This document shows, piece by piece, positions 40,749-52,800 of a stretch of 64,000 nucleotides of DNA; positions within the stretch are counted from its first letter, which is position 1; each line of letters begins with the position of its first letter. This DNA comes from Providencia sp. PROV188 (GTDB taxonomy: Bacteria; Pseudomonadota; Gammaproteobacteria; Enterobacterales; Enterobacteriaceae), in contig NZ_CP097291.1 of assembly GCF_027595165.1 (NCBI RefSeq), forward strand, positions 2,418,001 to 2,482,000, in the 5' to 3' direction. A model generated the notes under the pieces. The model ran no database searches and had not been told where the DNA came from. It saw nothing but the letters and a program-made list of their open reading frames with translations. The translations under genes and the position numbers were made by a program.

Positions 40749-41372
40749 TTATGAATTAGATACGTTGTTCAATTTCAGAGTCAAAATACCTCTGAGTGAT
40801 TGAGAACCTTCACTTTCTAACCCCTGAGTGTATGCCGCTTTAGCGCCGGATTTATCACCCTTATGGAGTAAAGCATCCCCACGGACATCCTGTGCCGTAG
40901 CTTGCCATGACTTACCTTGGATCTTAGCAACAGAGGCGATAGCCGCATCCGCATTACCGAGTGCAAGTTGGATACGCGCTAAACGCAGGTTAATCACATC
41001 TTGCAAATCAGCGGTTTTTGCTTTCGCTAATGCGTCAGTCAATGCTTTCTCAGCACCTGCTAAATCGCCTTTATCAGCAAAAACTTGCGCCAGTTCCAGC
41101 CCAGTCATTGAACTGTAAACGTCGTTAGTTTCTGCTGCAAATTTTTGTGCAGCTTGAATACCTTCCGCTGAACCTGAACGTAACTGAGTATTGACGGCCT
41201 CGTATTTTGCTGCACTTTCTTGCAACACATTCGACTTGTGTGATTGCCAATAGTTCCAACCAAATACACCACCGACACCAATAACCAGTCCAACCACTAA
41301 AGCAACGCCGTTGTTAGCGAAAAAACGTTTGATCGCCTCAACTTGATCTTGTTCGTTTGTATAGACTTCCAC
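40749..41372 (-). CDS. yfgM: Ancillary SecYEG translocon subunit YfgM
   Basis: 207 residues (E. coli 206). Short cytoplasmic N-terminus (MEVYTNEQDQVEAIKRFFANNG), one membrane helix (ALVVGLVIGVGGVFGWNYW) and a periplasmic alpha-helical TPR-like domain (about 45-207). It associates with PpiD at SecYEG and also modulates RcsB stability in E. coli. GGAGAG lies upstream of the ATG. Ten bases after the hisS stop. Confidence 0.94.
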   Translation of the reverse strand: MEVYTNEQDQVEAIKRFFANNGVALVVGLVIGVGGVFGWNYWQSHKSNVLQESAAKYEAVNTQLRSGSAEGIQAAQKFAAETNDVYSSMTGLELAQVFADKGDLAGAEKALTDALAKAKTADLQDVINLRLARIQLALGNADAAIASVAKIQGKSWQATAQDVRGDALLHKGDKSGAKAAYTQGLESEGSQSLRGILTLKLNNVSNS

Positions 41373-41382
41373 TTGTCTCTCC

Positions 41383-42660
41383 TTAACCTAACAGCGTGGC
41401 GATACGCGATGCCATTAGTTGCTGTGAAATAGTTTCTTGCTCACCAGTACGTAAATCTTTCAACGTCACTTGGCTATTATTGATTTCGTCTTCACCTAAG
41501 ATCAGAGCAATTTTTGCCCCTTGCTTATCGGCACGCGCGAGCTGCTTCTTAAAGTTACCGCCACCGTGGTTAGTCATTAAACGCAGAGTTGGCAGTTCAT
41601 CACGCACTTTTTCTGCAACTAACAATGCAGCTTGTTGGCTATTTTCACCAAAAGAAGCCAGATACACATCGGCAACGGATGTATCTGCGATGAACTCTGG
41701 GTTCACTTCTTGAACCAGCAGAACCATACGCTCCATACCCATTGCAAAGCCAACTGCAGGTGTTGCACGACCGCCCAGTTGTTCTACTAGACCATCATAA
41801 CGTCCACCCGCACAGACCGTACCTTGGGAACCTAGCGCAGTTGTCACCCACTCAAACACAGTGCGGTTATAGTAGTCTAAACCACGCACCAAGCGTTGGT
41901 TAACACGGTATTTAATACCCGCGTTATCTAATAATTTGCACAGTCCATCAAAATGCTCGCGAGATTCCGCATCCAGATAATCAAACAGCGCTGGCGCATC
42001 ATTTAATAATGCTTGAACGTCTTGATTTTTAGAATCCAGCACACGCAGAGGATTGCTATACATACGACGTTTGCAATCTTCATCCAGCTTATCTTTGTGC
42101 TGTTCCAGGAAAGCGACTAACGCATCACGGTAGTTTGCGCGAGCTTCTAATGAACCGATTGAGTTGAGTTCCAGCGTAACATGCTCGCTGATCCCAAGTG
42201 CACGCCACCAGCGGGCAGTCATTAAGATCACTTCCGCATCAATATCAGGACCTGCCAGACCAAACACCTCAGCACCTAGCTGATGGAATTGGCGATAGCG
42301 GCCTTTCTGTGGACGCTCATAACGGAACATTGGCCCTAAATACCATAAGCGCTGTTCCTGATTGTACAGCAAACCATGCTCAATACCGGCACGGACACAA
42401 CCTGCGGTATTTTCTGGGCGCAGTGTGAGGCTCTCTTCGTTACGGTCGTTGAAGGTATACATCTCTTTTTCAACAACGTCAGTCACTTCACCAATCGCCC
42501 GTTTAAATAACGGGGTCTGCTCTACAATCGGGGTACGAATTTCGCTAAAACCATAACCCTGTAAAATATTCTTCAATGTTGCTTCGATTTTTTGCCACAC
42601 TCGAGTATCTGCTGGCAAGTAGTCATTCATGCCTCGGATGGCTTGGATATTTTTTCCCAC
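41383..42660 (-). CDS. hisS: Histidyl-tRNA synthetase
   Basis: 425 residues (E. coli 424). Class II synthetase: N-terminal RGMNDYLP, motif 2 in [21 protein letters not shown], the histidine-specific signatures [14 protein letters not shown] and the [13 protein letters not shown] loop, motif 3 in [11 protein letters not shown], and a C-terminal anticodon-binding domain. It probably starts the hisS-yfgM-bamB unit. Confidence 0.97.
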   Translation of the reverse strand: MGKNIQAIRGMNDYLPADTRVWQKIEATLKNILQGYGFSEIRTPIVEQTPLFKRAIGEVTDVVEKEMYTFNDRNEESLTLRPENTAGCVRAGIEHGLLYNQEQRLWYLGPMFRYERPQKGRYRQFHQLGAEVFGLAGPDIDAEVILMTARWWRALGISEHVTLELNSIGSLEARANYRDALVAFLEQHKDKLDEDCKRRMYSNPLRVLDSKNQDVQALLNDAPALFDYLDAESREHFDGLCKLLDNAGIKYRVNQRLVRGLDYYNRTVFEWVTTALGSQGTVCAGGRYDGLVEQLGGRATPAVGFAMGMERMVLLVQEVNPEFIADTSVADVYLASFGENSQQAALLVAEKVRDELPTLRLMTNHGGGNFKKQLARADKQGAKIALILGEDEINNSQVTLKDLRTGEQETISQQLMASRIATLLG

Positions 42661-42794
42661 TTTATTTCTCTATTTTCAGAATTACATAAGGTCGATTATA
42701 AGAGCGAAATGTCATCAGGTTCAATCAACAAACTGCAAAACCACCGTGGAATCGGGAATTATCTGTTGATTTTGGTCGCTATGGCGTAATTTTA

Positions 42795-42831
42795 AGAAAA
42801 AATGACCGTGATTAACACTGCTAATCACGGT
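42795..42831 (-). terminator. Rho-independent terminator (distal) after ispG
   Basis: ACCGTGATTA (42805-42814) and TAATCACGGT (42822-42831), 7-base loop, and CATTTTTTCTT on the minus strand. Confidence 0.85.
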
Positions 42832-42838
42832 GATAAAT

Positions 42839-42866
42839 AAAAAACTGACTCATGATGAGCCAGTTT
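42839..42866 (-). terminator. Rho-independent terminator (proximal) after ispG
   Basis: AAACTGACTC (42842-42851) and GAGCCAGTTT (42857-42866) with one mismatch, 5-base loop, TTTTTTATTT downstream on the minus strand. Tandem with the hairpin at 42805. Confidence 0.75.
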
Positions 42867-42873
42867 CTAAATA

Positions 42874-43995
42874 TTATTTATCTATCTGATTAACATTTAT
42901 TCGCATGCTCTCGTCTAGCATTGCCGCTTTGGCTCGAATTTTAGCTTCTAGCTGATCAATAATGTTGTCATTATCAAAACGCTCTTTTTGACGAATACCA
43001 TCTTCGTAGAATCCACTCTTGGTTTTCGCACCCGCGACACCCAATGTGGACACTTCAGCTTCACCAGGACCATTCACTACACAACCGATGATAGACACAT
43101 CCATTGGCGTGATAATGTCTTCAAGTCGCTGCTCTAACGCGTTCACCGTGCCAATCACGTCAAACTCTTGGCGTGAACATGTTGGGCAAGCAATAAAGTT
43201 GATACCACGGGAACGAATACGCAGTGACTTCAGAATATCAAAGCCTACTTTCACTTCTTCAACAGGATCGGCAGCAAGCGAAATACGCAGTGTATCCCCG
43301 ATACCTTCAGAGAGCAGCATACCTAAACCGATAGCTGACTTCACAGAACCTGAGCGCGCACCGCCCGCTTCAGTAATACCTAGATGAAGTGGTTGGTCAA
43401 TTTTTTGAGCAAGCAGACGATATGAGCCCACAGCAAGGAATACATCAGAGGCTTTCACACTGACTTTAAATTGATCAAAGTTCAATCTATCCAAAATATC
43501 CACATGGCGCATGGCTGATTCAACCAACGCTTCTGGTGTCGGTTCACCGTATTTTTCTTGAATATCTTTTTCCAGCGAGCCGCCATTCACCCCAATTCGA
43601 ATAGGAATATTGTAATGACGAGCGCAGTCAACCACTTGGCGAATTCGCTCTTCACTACCGATATTTCCCGGGTTGATACGCAAGCAATCAACACCATATT
43701 CTGCCACTTTTAAGGCAATACGGTAGTCAAAGTGAATATCAGCGACCAGAGGGACATCAACTTGCTGTTTGATTAATTTAAAGGCTTCTGCGGCATCCAT
43801 CGTGGGTACTGATACGCGCACAATATCTACCCCAACACGTTCAAGGGCTTTAATTTGGCGAACAGTGGCTTCGACATCGGTTGTACGGGTATTGGTCATT
43901 GATTGAACAGCGATAGGTGCGCCGTCGCCAACAGGAACATTACCGACATAAATACGGGTGGATTTGCGTCTTTTGATTGGTGATTCGTTATGCAT
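42874..43995 (-). CDS. ispG: 4-hydroxy-3-methylbut-2-enyl-diphosphate synthase (flavodoxin)
   Basis: 373 residues (E. coli 372). Penultimate MEP-pathway enzyme making HMBPP from ME-cPP. TIM-barrel N-terminal part ([17 protein letters not shown]) and a C-terminal domain with the [4Fe-4S] cysteines in [10 protein letters not shown] and CVVNGPGEA. It depends on the Isc machinery encoded 15 kb downstream for its cluster. Follows rodZ on the same strand across a hairpin. Confidence 0.97.
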   Translation of the reverse strand: MHNESPIKRRKSTRIYVGNVPVGDGAPIAVQSMTNTRTTDVEATVRQIKALERVGVDIVRVSVPTMDAAEAFKLIKQQVDVPLVADIHFDYRIALKVAEYGVDCLRINPGNIGSEERIRQVVDCARHYNIPIRIGVNGGSLEKDIQEKYGEPTPEALVESAMRHVDILDRLNFDQFKVSVKASDVFLAVGSYRLLAQKIDQPLHLGITEAGGARSGSVKSAIGLGMLLSEGIGDTLRISLAADPVEEVKVGFDILKSLRIRSRGINFIACPTCSRQEFDVIGTVNALEQRLEDIITPMDVSIIGCVVNGPGEAEVSTLGVAGAKTKSGFYEDGIRQKERFDNDNIIDQLEAKIRAKAAMLDESMRINVNQIDK

Positions 43996-44105
43996 TTTTG
44001 TTTAATTCTCCGAACATCCATGTGCTCATTTTAATACCATGGCGCTCTTTAATATCATGGCATAGTGTATGGTCATTGCTTTAACGCGCCCCACTATACA
44101 CAAGA

Positions 44106-44154
44106 AAGCAAACTATAAACTATCACAAAGAGTGTTTTAGGATATAGTTTGCTT
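44106..44154 (-). terminator. Possible terminator/attenuator between rodZ and ispG
   Basis: AAGCAAACTATA (44106-44117) and TATAGTTTGCTT (44143-44154), a 12-bp perfect stem with a 25-base loop, modest TTCTTG tail on the minus strand. Confidence 0.45.
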
Positions 44155-44173
44155 CTTTAATTTCGTAATATTT

Positions 44174-45142
44174 TTATGCTTCTGGCAACTTAAATTTCGC
44201 GGAACGTTTCGCTTTGATAAAGCGGCTTAAATCAACGTTTTTACCTTGGAATTGCACCGTCACATTGGCTGGCGCACCGATATTTAAACGGTAAGGTTGT
44301 GCGCCATCAAGTTCTAATTTGTCGCCGTTATTTTTCATGCCGCTAAATAAAACTTTATTGTTTGCGTCACGAATTTCTAACCAACATTGACCAGAGAAAC
44401 TTAACGTTAAACCATTACCTGTTGCGGCTGGCATATCCGTTGTTTGAGAAGCATCTGCTTGGGCTCTGTCAACAGAAGGTGTTGTTTGCGGCGCATTTGG
44501 CAGCGGGATCGTTCTCACCCCTTCTGCATCTGTATTCGTTGCTGTTTGGGTATTCGTTGCTGTTTGGGTGTCCGTCAATACTGGTGCAGGATCGACCAGT
44601 GGGTCGGTTTGTACAGTGCTATTGTCAGTCGCAAGTGGCATATCAACCGCAATATTGTTTACGGGTTCACTAGTATCTTGTTGAACCAAGGCTTCATTTT
44701 GGTTAGCCATCGACAACAAATCTTTCTGTTGAGCATTATGATCTTGCCACCACCAAACGCCAATCATCGCAATTAAAACAATCACGATCAGCCACGTCAA
44801 TTTCATTAGCCAACCTTCGCGTTTTTTACGCTTTTTGCCTAATGAGTAGCTTTGCATTGGGGAAACATTCGGGGACTGTGCGGGAACATCACTTTTTAAC
44901 AGAGACGTAATTTCATTTTCAGGGATACCAACCATTCGTGCATACAAACGAATGTAACCACGTAAAAACGTAGGCTCTACGCCCGCAGGATGAATATCTT
45001 GTTCTATTTCCTTTACCGTACTCACTTTAAGACACAGTCGCTCCGCAACTGTTTCTTGCGTTAGTCCCATACGCTCGCGAGCGCGGGATAATAATTGCCC
45101 TACAGTGATAGAAGTTTGTTCGGTATTATTTTCGATAGTCAT
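44174..45142 (-). CDS. rodZ: Cytoskeleton protein RodZ
   Basis: 322 residues (E. coli 337). Cytoplasmic HTH_25 domain (about 14-90: LSRARERMGLTQETVAERLCLK), basic juxtamembrane stretch (GKKRKKREGW), one membrane helix (LTWLIVIVLIAMIGVWWW), a Thr/Asp/Pro-rich periplasmic linker with a duplicated TATNTQ phrase, and the C-terminal DUF4115 beta domain. It links MreB to the elongasome and sets rod shape. Confidence 0.94.
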   Translation of the reverse strand: MTIENNTEQTSITVGQLLSRARERMGLTQETVAERLCLKVSTVKEIEQDIHPAGVEPTFLRGYIRLYARMVGIPENEITSLLKSDVPAQSPNVSPMQSYSLGKKRKKREGWLMKLTWLIVIVLIAMIGVWWWQDHNAQQKDLLSMANQNEALVQQDTSEPVNNIAVDMPLATDNSTVQTDPLVDPAPVLTDTQTATNTQTATNTDAEGVRTIPLPNAPQTTPSVDRAQADASQTTDMPAATGNGLTLSFSGQCWLEIRDANNKVLFSGMKNNGDKLELDGAQPYRLNIGAPANVTVQFQGKNVDLSRFIKAKRSAKFKLPEA

Positions 45143-45272
45143 TAGCTGGCAACACTATTTCCAAGTTTAATAAATATAAAGCAGATTTTACGCTACTTTA
45201 CCCGTCTGATTACGTCATAGTTTCCAACAACAGTAGAGAAGATATGCCGCTTTAATTATTGTAGGCGAACCA

Positions 45273-45300
45273 GGGCGTTTTGCCTAACCATAAAACGCCC
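45273..45300. other. GC-rich hairpin between rlmN and rodZ
   Basis: GGGCGTTTT (45273-45281) and AAAACGCCC (45292-45300), no clear U tract in either direction. Could be a weak terminator or an mRNA-stabilising element at the rlmN 3-prime end. Confidence 0.45.
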
Positions 45301-45341
45301 CGAATTATAACCTAACTCACTGATTAGATATTATCTATATA

Positions 45342-46541
45342 TCAGACTGATTTTACCTGGATAGGTTCCCCAGCAAGGCGTTTTTTCAAGGTACGTTTCG
45401 TCCTATCAATAACATCCCCTGCCAGTTGCCCACATGCAGCATCAATATCATCACCACGAGTCTTGCGAACTATAGTCGTAAAACCGTATTCCATCAATAC
45501 CTTAGAGAATCTATCAATTCGGCTGTTGGAGCTGCGACCATATGGCGCTCCTGGGAACGGGTTCCATGGGATCAAGTTGATTTTGCTTGGTGTGTTTTTC
45601 AAACATTCCGCGAGTTGGTGGGCTTGTTCAACGCTATCGTTAATATGATCAAGCATCACATATTCAACCGTGACACGTCCCGCATTCGCATTGGATTTCG
45701 TTAAATAACGATTCACACTAGCTAAGAATGTTTCGATATTATATTTCTTATTGATTGGTACGATGTCATCACGCACATCGTCCGTTGGTGCATGCAGAGA
45801 AATAGCCAGCGCAACATCAATCATATCGCCTAACTTATCCAGTGCAGGAACCACGCCTGAGGTGGAAATTGTTACGCGGCGTTTTGATAGACCGAAACCA
45901 AAATCATCTAACATGATTTCCATCGCAGGAACCACGTTATTTAAATTCAATAACGGCTCCCCCATCCCCATCATCACCACGTTGGTGATAGGACGGCGGC
46001 CGCTAGACTTCAACGAACCGATGATTTTAGCCGCACGCCAAACCTGCCCGATGATTTCAGAAACGCGTAAGTTACGGTTAAAACCTTGCTGCGCGGTAGA
46101 ACAGAATTTACATTCCAGTGCACAGCCAACTTGAGAAGAAACACACAGTGTTGCGCGATCAGCTTCAGGGATATACACCGTTTCAACCAGTTGATCACCG
46201 ACTTTAATAGCCCACTTAATCGTGCCATCGGATGAACGTTGTTCATCAGCCACTTCAGGTGCTCGGATCTCAGCGACTTCGGTTAATTTCGCGCGTAGCA
46301 CCTTGTTGATATCGGTCATTAGCTCGAAATCATCGTAGCAATAGTGGTAAATCCACTTCATAACTTGGTCTGCACGGAACGGTTTTTCGCCGAGCTCAGC
46401 AAAAAATTCGCGCATCTGCTTGCGGTTTAAATCGAGCAGGTTAATTTTTTGACCGCTTTTTTCTGGCTGCCCATTTTTTTCTGGCATAGCAGATACAGCA
46501 GAAGGAGTTGCACATTGTGCATTGGTAGTCATATCAGACAT
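45342..46541 (-). CDS. rlmN: Dual-specificity 23S rRNA m2A2503 / tRNA m2A37 methyltransferase RlmN
   Basis: 399 residues (E. coli 384). Radical SAM enzyme; the cluster motif is [11 protein letters not shown] (CxxxCxxC), and the catalytic Cys of the methyl-cysteine intermediate is in DIDAACGQL near the C-terminus. The N-terminal accessory domain begins about residue 33 ([20 protein letters not shown]); the first 30 residues are a Gln/Ser/Pro-rich extension, so a start inside it is possible. Downstream of ndk with a terminator between. Confidence 0.95.
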   Translation of the reverse strand: MSDMTTNAQCATPSAVSAMPEKNGQPEKSGQKINLLDLNRKQMREFFAELGEKPFRADQVMKWIYHYCYDDFELMTDINKVLRAKLTEVAEIRAPEVADEQRSSDGTIKWAIKVGDQLVETVYIPEADRATLCVSSQVGCALECKFCSTAQQGFNRNLRVSEIIGQVWRAAKIIGSLKSSGRRPITNVVMMGMGEPLLNLNNVVPAMEIMLDDFGFGLSKRRVTISTSGVVPALDKLGDMIDVALAISLHAPTDDVRDDIVPINKKYNIETFLASVNRYLTKSNANAGRVTVEYVMLDHINDSVEQAHQLAECLKNTPSKINLIPWNPFPGAPYGRSSNSRIDRFSKVLMEYGFTTIVRKTRGDDIDAACGQLAGDVIDRTKRTLKKRLAGEPIQVKSV

Positions 46542-46621
46542 TGAGTTTGCCTCGTTATTACACTTTCGGCAGTGCGAAAAGCACGACGTAAATTGAGATT
46601 GCGATTAGTCGGGACGACTAA

Positions 46622-46658
46622 AAAATAAATCACCCTGTTAACGCGATGATTAACAGGG
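46622..46658 (-). terminator. Rho-independent terminator of ndk
   Basis: CCCTGTTAA (46633-46641) and TTAACAGGG (46650-46658), 8-base loop, TGATTTATTTTTTA on the minus strand. Confidence 0.85.
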
Positions 46659-46712
46659 CGACATATTGTACAAATATTATAACAATAATGCTAATGCATT
46701 ATTGAGAACGCC

Positions 46713-47138
46713 TTAGCGTGGGCAGATTTCGTCAGCAGTGAAGAAATATGCGATTTCACGTGCAGCAGACTCTTCTGAATCTGAACCGTGAGTTGCGTTT
46801 TCAGTGAAGCTGTCCGCGTAGTCAGCACGTAAAGTACCTGCTAATGCGTTGTCTGGGTTAGTTGCGCCCATCAGGTCACGGTGACGTTGGATTGCGTTTT
46901 CGCCTTCTAACACTTGTAACATGATTGGACCAGAAGTCATGAATTCAACCAGACCATCAAAGAAAGGACGACCTTTGTGCTCAGCGTAGAAGCCTTCAGC
47001 TTGTTCACGAGTCAGGTGCATCATTTTAGCAGCAACGATTTTGAAGCCTGCGCTTTCAAAACGGTTGTAAATTGCACCGATGACGTTTTTCTTAACTGCG
47101 TTTGGTTTGATGATAGAAAATGTACGTTGAACAGCCAT
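46713..47138 (-). CDS. ndk: Nucleoside diphosphate kinase
   Basis: 141 residues (E. coli 143). Balances NTP and dNTP pools by phosphate transfer through the histidine in [12 protein letters not shown] (about residue 117). Full family sequence from [15 protein letters not shown] to the C-terminus. AAGAGGT lies upstream of the start on the minus strand. Single-gene unit with its own terminator. Confidence 0.97.
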   Translation of the reverse strand: MAVQRTFSIIKPNAVKKNVIGAIYNRFESAGFKIVAAKMMHLTREQAEGFYAEHKGRPFFDGLVEFMTSGPIMLQVLEGENAIQRHRDLMGATNPDNALAGTLRADYADSFTENATHGSDSEESAAREIAYFFTADEICPR

Positions 47139-47426
47139 AAATAACCTCTTAGCGATTGACTTGACTTTTACTCTTTATTCTCTGCTTTGTTTCTCTTATT
47201 TAACCCAATGTTTCCACTAGAATTTCAAGAGGGGCATATGAAGAACCAAGAATATGTGCCTGTTGTAGTTTTTTATATTGTTTCTATTCCTGATGTTAGG
47301 AAGCAGAAAAATAGGGCGTTGATTATAGGGGCTTGGATTACAATTTCCTACAGTCACATCAACATTTTGTTAATCTTTTCATAGCAAAAAATGCTAGATT
47401 TTTAATTAAGTCGTCGTTTTATGCTA

Positions 47427-49748
47427 TTACTTCACCTTAAAGTTGATAGCGGTGACCTGTCCGCTCATATCTAAGACAGATATTTGGTAGTTTCCACTTT
47501 TTTCGAGCGTCAGCAAAATTGCCCCATTTTGCTCGGTATTGTTCACTTGCTCGCCGTTTAAAAACCACCATTTTTGCCCTTGTCCACCTTGAGTGAGTAA
47601 ACGCAGGTCTAAACTGGTTTTTCCGGGTAAACGTTGGAGAACCTCCCCTTCGCGGATACCTGAAATTAATAATGGTGGCATTTCAAGATTTAACGGCGGA
47701 CAAACGGCATCCGGCTTAGGCAGTCGATTTATTCGTTTTTCACTTACAGGCAACCACGACTCTACGGTAATCGGCCATAAATGGATCTCTTTTTCTTGGG
47801 CATTTGGGCAATCTGGCGCAACTTGTAGCCCCTGCTCATTCACCCACACTTTTTGTCTGAGTCCAAGAGAGGATTCTTGATCCCGTGCCATTAGCGTTGG
47901 TGGAATCGTATTATCTAAAATCCAGCTCAAACGGCGCTGGCGACAATTACTATCTTCTTTCAGTAATGAGGTTCCCCCTGGCCAGCAGATCACGGCTTGG
48001 CTAACGCTCGCGGGTCTTGAATCTTTCGGAAGCACTTCTCGAGATTGATAAATTCGCGTCAGCAGCATGTTATTTACTTGGTTCATAATTGGAATTGCTG
48101 TGGCATAGCCAAGCTGCCCTGCAACTGGCGTTGCATCAGGACGCCCAACCCAAACACCAATCGTATAACGTGGGTTCACACCAATAGCCCAAGCATCGCG
48201 GTATCCGTAACTAGTCCCTGTTTTCCATGCAAGATTTGGCTGTCCCGATAAATTAGCATCAGGGACTGGGCGGGCTTCTCCTGCCATAATCCGGCGAACA
48301 ATCCACGCGGCCCCCGGAGACATTAACTTGCGGTCGCGGATAACATCTGTCGGTCGATAACGCAGTGGAGAAACTTCTCCTTGGCGAGCAAATGCACTGT
48401 AAGCTGACACTAAGTCTTCCATTCGTGCCGCCGTTCCCCCGAGGATCAACGACAAGTTAGGTTCTCCGCCAACTGGAAAACGCAGTTCTGTGCCCACATT
48501 ACGTAATTGCGCCGCAAAACGCTTACTGCCATAGACATCCAGCAGTTGCACAACGGGCAAGTTTAATGAGCGCACTAACGCATCACTCACACTGACAGGG
48601 CCATTAAAGCCGCTATCAAAGTTACCGGGACGATAATCATTAAATCGACGAGGAACATCCTGCAACAGTGATTCGGCGTGGATCAAACCATCATCCATTG
48701 CCAGCGCATATAAAAATGGCTTGAGTGTTGAGCCCGGTGAGCGCCACGCACTGATCATATCCACATGACCAAAGCGACTATCATCCTGAAAATCAATCGA
48801 CCCGATATACGCTTTCACGCTCATATCCGTGTGATCAACCACCAGCAATCCTAAGGAAGTTTGCTTAGGTAATTGGTTTTTCCAGTTCATCGCCATATCT
48901 TCAAGCTGCTTTTGCAGGCTAGCATCAATGGTAGTTTCCACGATGGATTCTTGGGAATCTTTGACCATCCGACGCGCCAGTAATGGTGCTAAATGCGGAT
49001 TTTTACGTGGGGCAAGCCAGATTTGCTCTTGCTTGATTTCATTGACTTTTTCAGTGCTCCAAACTTGGTATTCAGCCAGTCTGTCGAGTACTTTATCTCG
49101 TGCTGCTTGCGCCCGTTCTGGGTATCTGTCAGGTCTTAAACGGCTTGGCGCTTGTGGTAAAACCGCAAACAATGCCGCTTCACTTGCGGTCAATTTTGCA
49201 GGGGATTTATTCAAATAGACCCAGCTGGCAGCACCTATGCCCTCAATCGTCCCCCCATAAGGTGCTCGGTTAAGATACATTTCGAGGATTTCATCTTTAG
49301 AATAGTGATATTCCAGCTGTGCAGTACGCCATAACTGTTTGAGTTTGCCACCAAACGTGCGCTCATGTGGGTCAATCAGCCTTGCCACCTGCATTGAGAT
49401 GGTACTGCCCCCAGAGACAATGCGTCCTGAGCTCACTAACTGCCCTGCCGCCCGCATTAACGAAAATGGGTTAACCCCCGGATGCTGGTAAAAATGGCGA
49501 TCTTCATAGGTTAATAACGCGTCAATATATTCCGGCGAAACCTCGTCCAACTTAACAGGGAAACGCCAAATACCTTCTTTATCGGCAAAACGCCATAACG
49601 GAGTCCCATCCCCCGCGACGACCGTGCGTGCCATTTCAATCTGCTTGATTGGCAAAGGCCAAATTTTATCTGCTGCTAAAAAGGCCAGTGGCAATACCAC
49701 GACCAAAACCAGTAGCGTCCACCCAATGCGACGTAGCCATCTCTTCAT
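47427..49748 (-). CDS. pbpC: Penicillin-binding protein 1C
   Basis: 773 residues (E. coli 770). N-terminal membrane anchor, glycosyltransferase family 51 domain with TYEDRHFYQHPGVNP and GGSTISMQVARL, transpeptidase domain with the serine in SPGSTLKPF (Ser340), SxN-type and KTGT (in WKTGTSYGYRDAW) motifs, and the PBP1C-specific C-terminal BiPBP_C domain (about 690-773). A periplasmic peptidoglycan synthase of unclear physiological weight. It pairs with yfhM upstream, as in many Proteobacteria. Confidence 0.96.
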   Translation of the reverse strand: MKRWLRRIGWTLLVLVVVLPLAFLAADKIWPLPIKQIEMARTVVAGDGTPLWRFADKEGIWRFPVKLDEVSPEYIDALLTYEDRHFYQHPGVNPFSLMRAAGQLVSSGRIVSGGSTISMQVARLIDPHERTFGGKLKQLWRTAQLEYHYSKDEILEMYLNRAPYGGTIEGIGAASWVYLNKSPAKLTASEAALFAVLPQAPSRLRPDRYPERAQAARDKVLDRLAEYQVWSTEKVNEIKQEQIWLAPRKNPHLAPLLARRMVKDSQESIVETTIDASLQKQLEDMAMNWKNQLPKQTSLGLLVVDHTDMSVKAYIGSIDFQDDSRFGHVDMISAWRSPGSTLKPFLYALAMDDGLIHAESLLQDVPRRFNDYRPGNFDSGFNGPVSVSDALVRSLNLPVVQLLDVYGSKRFAAQLRNVGTELRFPVGGEPNLSLILGGTAARMEDLVSAYSAFARQGEVSPLRYRPTDVIRDRKLMSPGAAWIVRRIMAGEARPVPDANLSGQPNLAWKTGTSYGYRDAWAIGVNPRYTIGVWVGRPDATPVAGQLGYATAIPIMNQVNNMLLTRIYQSREVLPKDSRPASVSQAVICWPGGTSLLKEDSNCRQRRLSWILDNTIPPTLMARDQESSLGLRQKVWVNEQGLQVAPDCPNAQEKEIHLWPITVESWLPVSEKRINRLPKPDAVCPPLNLEMPPLLISGIREGEVLQRLPGKTSLDLRLLTQGGQGQKWWFLNGEQVNNTEQNGAILLTLEKSGNYQISVLDMSGQVTAINFKVK

Positions 49749-49788
49749 TCGTCAATATACCGAGAGTTATTATTTGTTTTTATGATAC

Positions 49789-49821
49789 TAAAAAAAGAGG
49801 GAAACACACGCTTCCCTCTTT
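49789..49821 (-). terminator. Rho-independent terminator of yfhM
   Basis: AAGAGGGAA (49795-49803) and TTCCCTCTT (49812-49820), 8-base loop, then TTTTTTTAG on the minus strand. It separates yfhM from pbpC. Confidence 0.85.
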
Positions 49822-49860
49822 ATCTTCATCTAATTCAATGATTCTCTAATTTAATATTAA

Positions 49861-52800
49861 TTAACGAACCACTTCCAACTGACCATCGGAGTAACCCGTT
49901 GCACGCCATTCTGGCACATACATGGATTCCACCTGTGGCACTGGTTTGTTATACACACCCGGCGTAACCGCGCGAGCTAAGTAAACCAGTGTGGTTGGAC
50001 GATATTGCTGAACTTCCACTGCCGCCACAAAACGGTCATCACGGTATTCCATGTGACGAATTTGCGATTGCTGCATATCATCAATCATCTCTTGCAGATT
50101 TGGCGCTGATTCACTGAGGTTAGCGCTGCTATTGGCTAAGTTTTGGTTTTCCAACTCTAAGCCCGCAGGTAATAAATCCACCACCAATGCATCAGGGACA
50201 GTTTGGTTGGCATTCACTTCCAACTTCACCACTACCATTTCGCCGCTTCTTAATCTATCGATTGAAATACGGTTGCCTTTCATATCGTAGTAACTGCGTT
50301 TGATATCCAGCACATTTGAATATGGCTTCGGTGAACGCATCGGATAGCCGACAACATTCAAACGAGTATACAGTGTGCTGGTACCGCTGTTTTCAACACT
50401 ATAACCATTCACTAGCTGTTGTTTAGTTAAGAACTCACTCACTGGTTTATCTGAAACCAATGGAGGCTCTTGACCATTCACTAGCGCTTTCCATGGTGTT
50501 TCTGTCTCATTGGCATAGAAACGACCCGCTAAGTACAGGGCATTGCTCTCTTGAGTCGAGAAATACTTCTGCGAAGTCAGATTGTTAGACAGCGTTTGCA
50601 ATTTTTGGTCACGAGATTTTGGCATTAAGTTATATTCATTCAGTAATGCCACGATCATCGCATCATCACGGATAGCTGAGCCGTAATCACCAATACTGCT
50701 GTAACGTGCACTTTGTTTCTTCATACCATCAATAATGGCACTTTCACCACGCGCTTTATCACCCATCAGGTTTAATGCAACACCCAGTTGAACTAACGCT
50801 AAACCGCTGGTCGCATTGTTAGCTTGACCATAGATTTGACGCAGTGCCCCTAATGGTGCTTTTTGCTGAGTTGCTAGCACTAAGCCCGCATAGGCTTGGA
50901 TCGCAAAACGGGATGCGTCTGGCTGATCCGTGTACGGATAACTCACTTGACTACCATCTTGCAGGTAACTTAACAGGCGTGCGTTAGCGTTATTCAATGC
51001 ACTTTGCGGTACGGAGAAACCACGTTGGTTCGCTTTGTTTAAGAAATCCGTCGCATACGCAGTTAACCAATACTCTTCACGCCCCATTTTATCCCATAGA
51101 GAGAAGCTACCGTCATCACGCTGCATGCTCAGTAAGTGCGGGATGCCTAACTCAATCGCTTTATGGCGATCTGCGTCAGTTTGTGAATTAATACCCAGTT
51201 TTTGCAGTTCAGCTTGTGTCGAGAACAGTGACGGATACAGCCCGCTCACTGTTTGTTCTAAACAGCCGTATGGATACGCAAACAGCTCACGAATATAGCG
51301 TGCAATTTGCAGCGGCGGACGGCTCGTTAACAGCACTTGCCCTTCCAGCGTATCTTGCTGTAAATAAGCAAAATCGTTGGTTGGTAATGACCAAATTTCA
51401 CCCGGTTCGATCGCGGTAGCAAATGCCACGGTTTCGGCTGGTTGTGCTGGACGCACGCCAACTTTCCAACTGTTTTTGTACTCTTTCTCCGCTTCCCCTT
51501 CGACTTTTACGCCGTTGATAGTCATGGAGACTTCGCCTTCACCAAAGCCATAATCAGCACTGACTGGCAATGTCACTGTGGTACGTTTGCCTTTGGTCAG
51601 TTCAATATCACGAGTTGGTGCACCGTCTAATTTCACCATGCCCGATGCTTTAAATGTGACGGTCACATTCTGCGTGTTGTCGGTCATATTGGTAAGATCT
51701 AACGCGAAGTAAGATTTATCGCCACCCGCCATAAATCGAGGCATCGACATTTGCGTCACTAATGGTGCCGCAACAACGACCTTACTGTCTGCATGACCAA
51801 AATCTTTTTGGTTCCATGCTTGTGCCATTAAACGCAATTCGCCATTAAAATCAGGAATTGCCAGCGTAATTTCGCCTTCGCCATTTTTGTCTAAGATGAC
51901 AGGTTGCGCTTGTTCCGCAATGATTTGTACCTCTGTCAGAGGCTTCATGCCACCACGCTCCAGCGCTGCATCTTCACCATCACCACCAAAGCGCAGGTTG
52001 GCTAACTTACCTTGACCTTCAATTAAGTGACCATACACATCATATTGGTCAACGCTGTAGCGTTTACGCCCAAAGAAAGCATCGTATGGGTCTGGTGTTT
52101 TGAAATCGGTGATATTCAGGACGCCCGTATCCACCGCAGACAGCAACACGTTCACTTTTTCAGGCAGTGGCTTGCCATCTTGAGCAGTAGCTTTGATCTT
52201 CACTTTCAGATCTTCATTTGGACGCATTTTTGTCGGTGCGTTCAGCGCCAGTGAAATCTTACGATTTTCATCAGCTAGCGGCAGATGCAATACCCCAACA
52301 GCGCGTTTAACGGTCGCCTCTTTGGAGTCATCTCCTGGGCGAACAACCACCGCAGAGATATATAAATCATGGCGCGCCCACTCTTTATTCACCGGCACTT
52401 CCACATCTAACCCGCCCGCTGGAACATCAATTTCCTGCCACCATAATGGCGCGCTGCTCGATTCAAGCAGAATGTAACCTTTACCTGCTTTTGGCGCTTC
52501 GATACGGACTTTGGCTTTTTCACCCGGTAAGTATGCTGGCTTGTTCAAGCTTAATTTCACTTGGTCAGGGCGAACGGAACCGCTGCCTCCGGTATTATCT
52601 TGCCAAGAGAAGCCTGCCCAGAATTGAATGCTGCTGACTAACTCATTTTCAGGGTTGGTAATTTCTAAACGGAATGAGCCCCAATCCACTGGGAATGAGA
52701 TCTTCGCGGTGCCATCTTTGGCGATAGAAATATTTTCATTCGCCACCACGAGATCTTTCTGATCGTAGTTAGAAACCCAACCACCGCTTTCTGACCAGCT

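Noticed and set aside
47187..47384. 65-codon plus-strand frame upstream of ndk
   Set aside because: Lies in the ndk promoter region, no ribosome binding site or family similarity that I can see.
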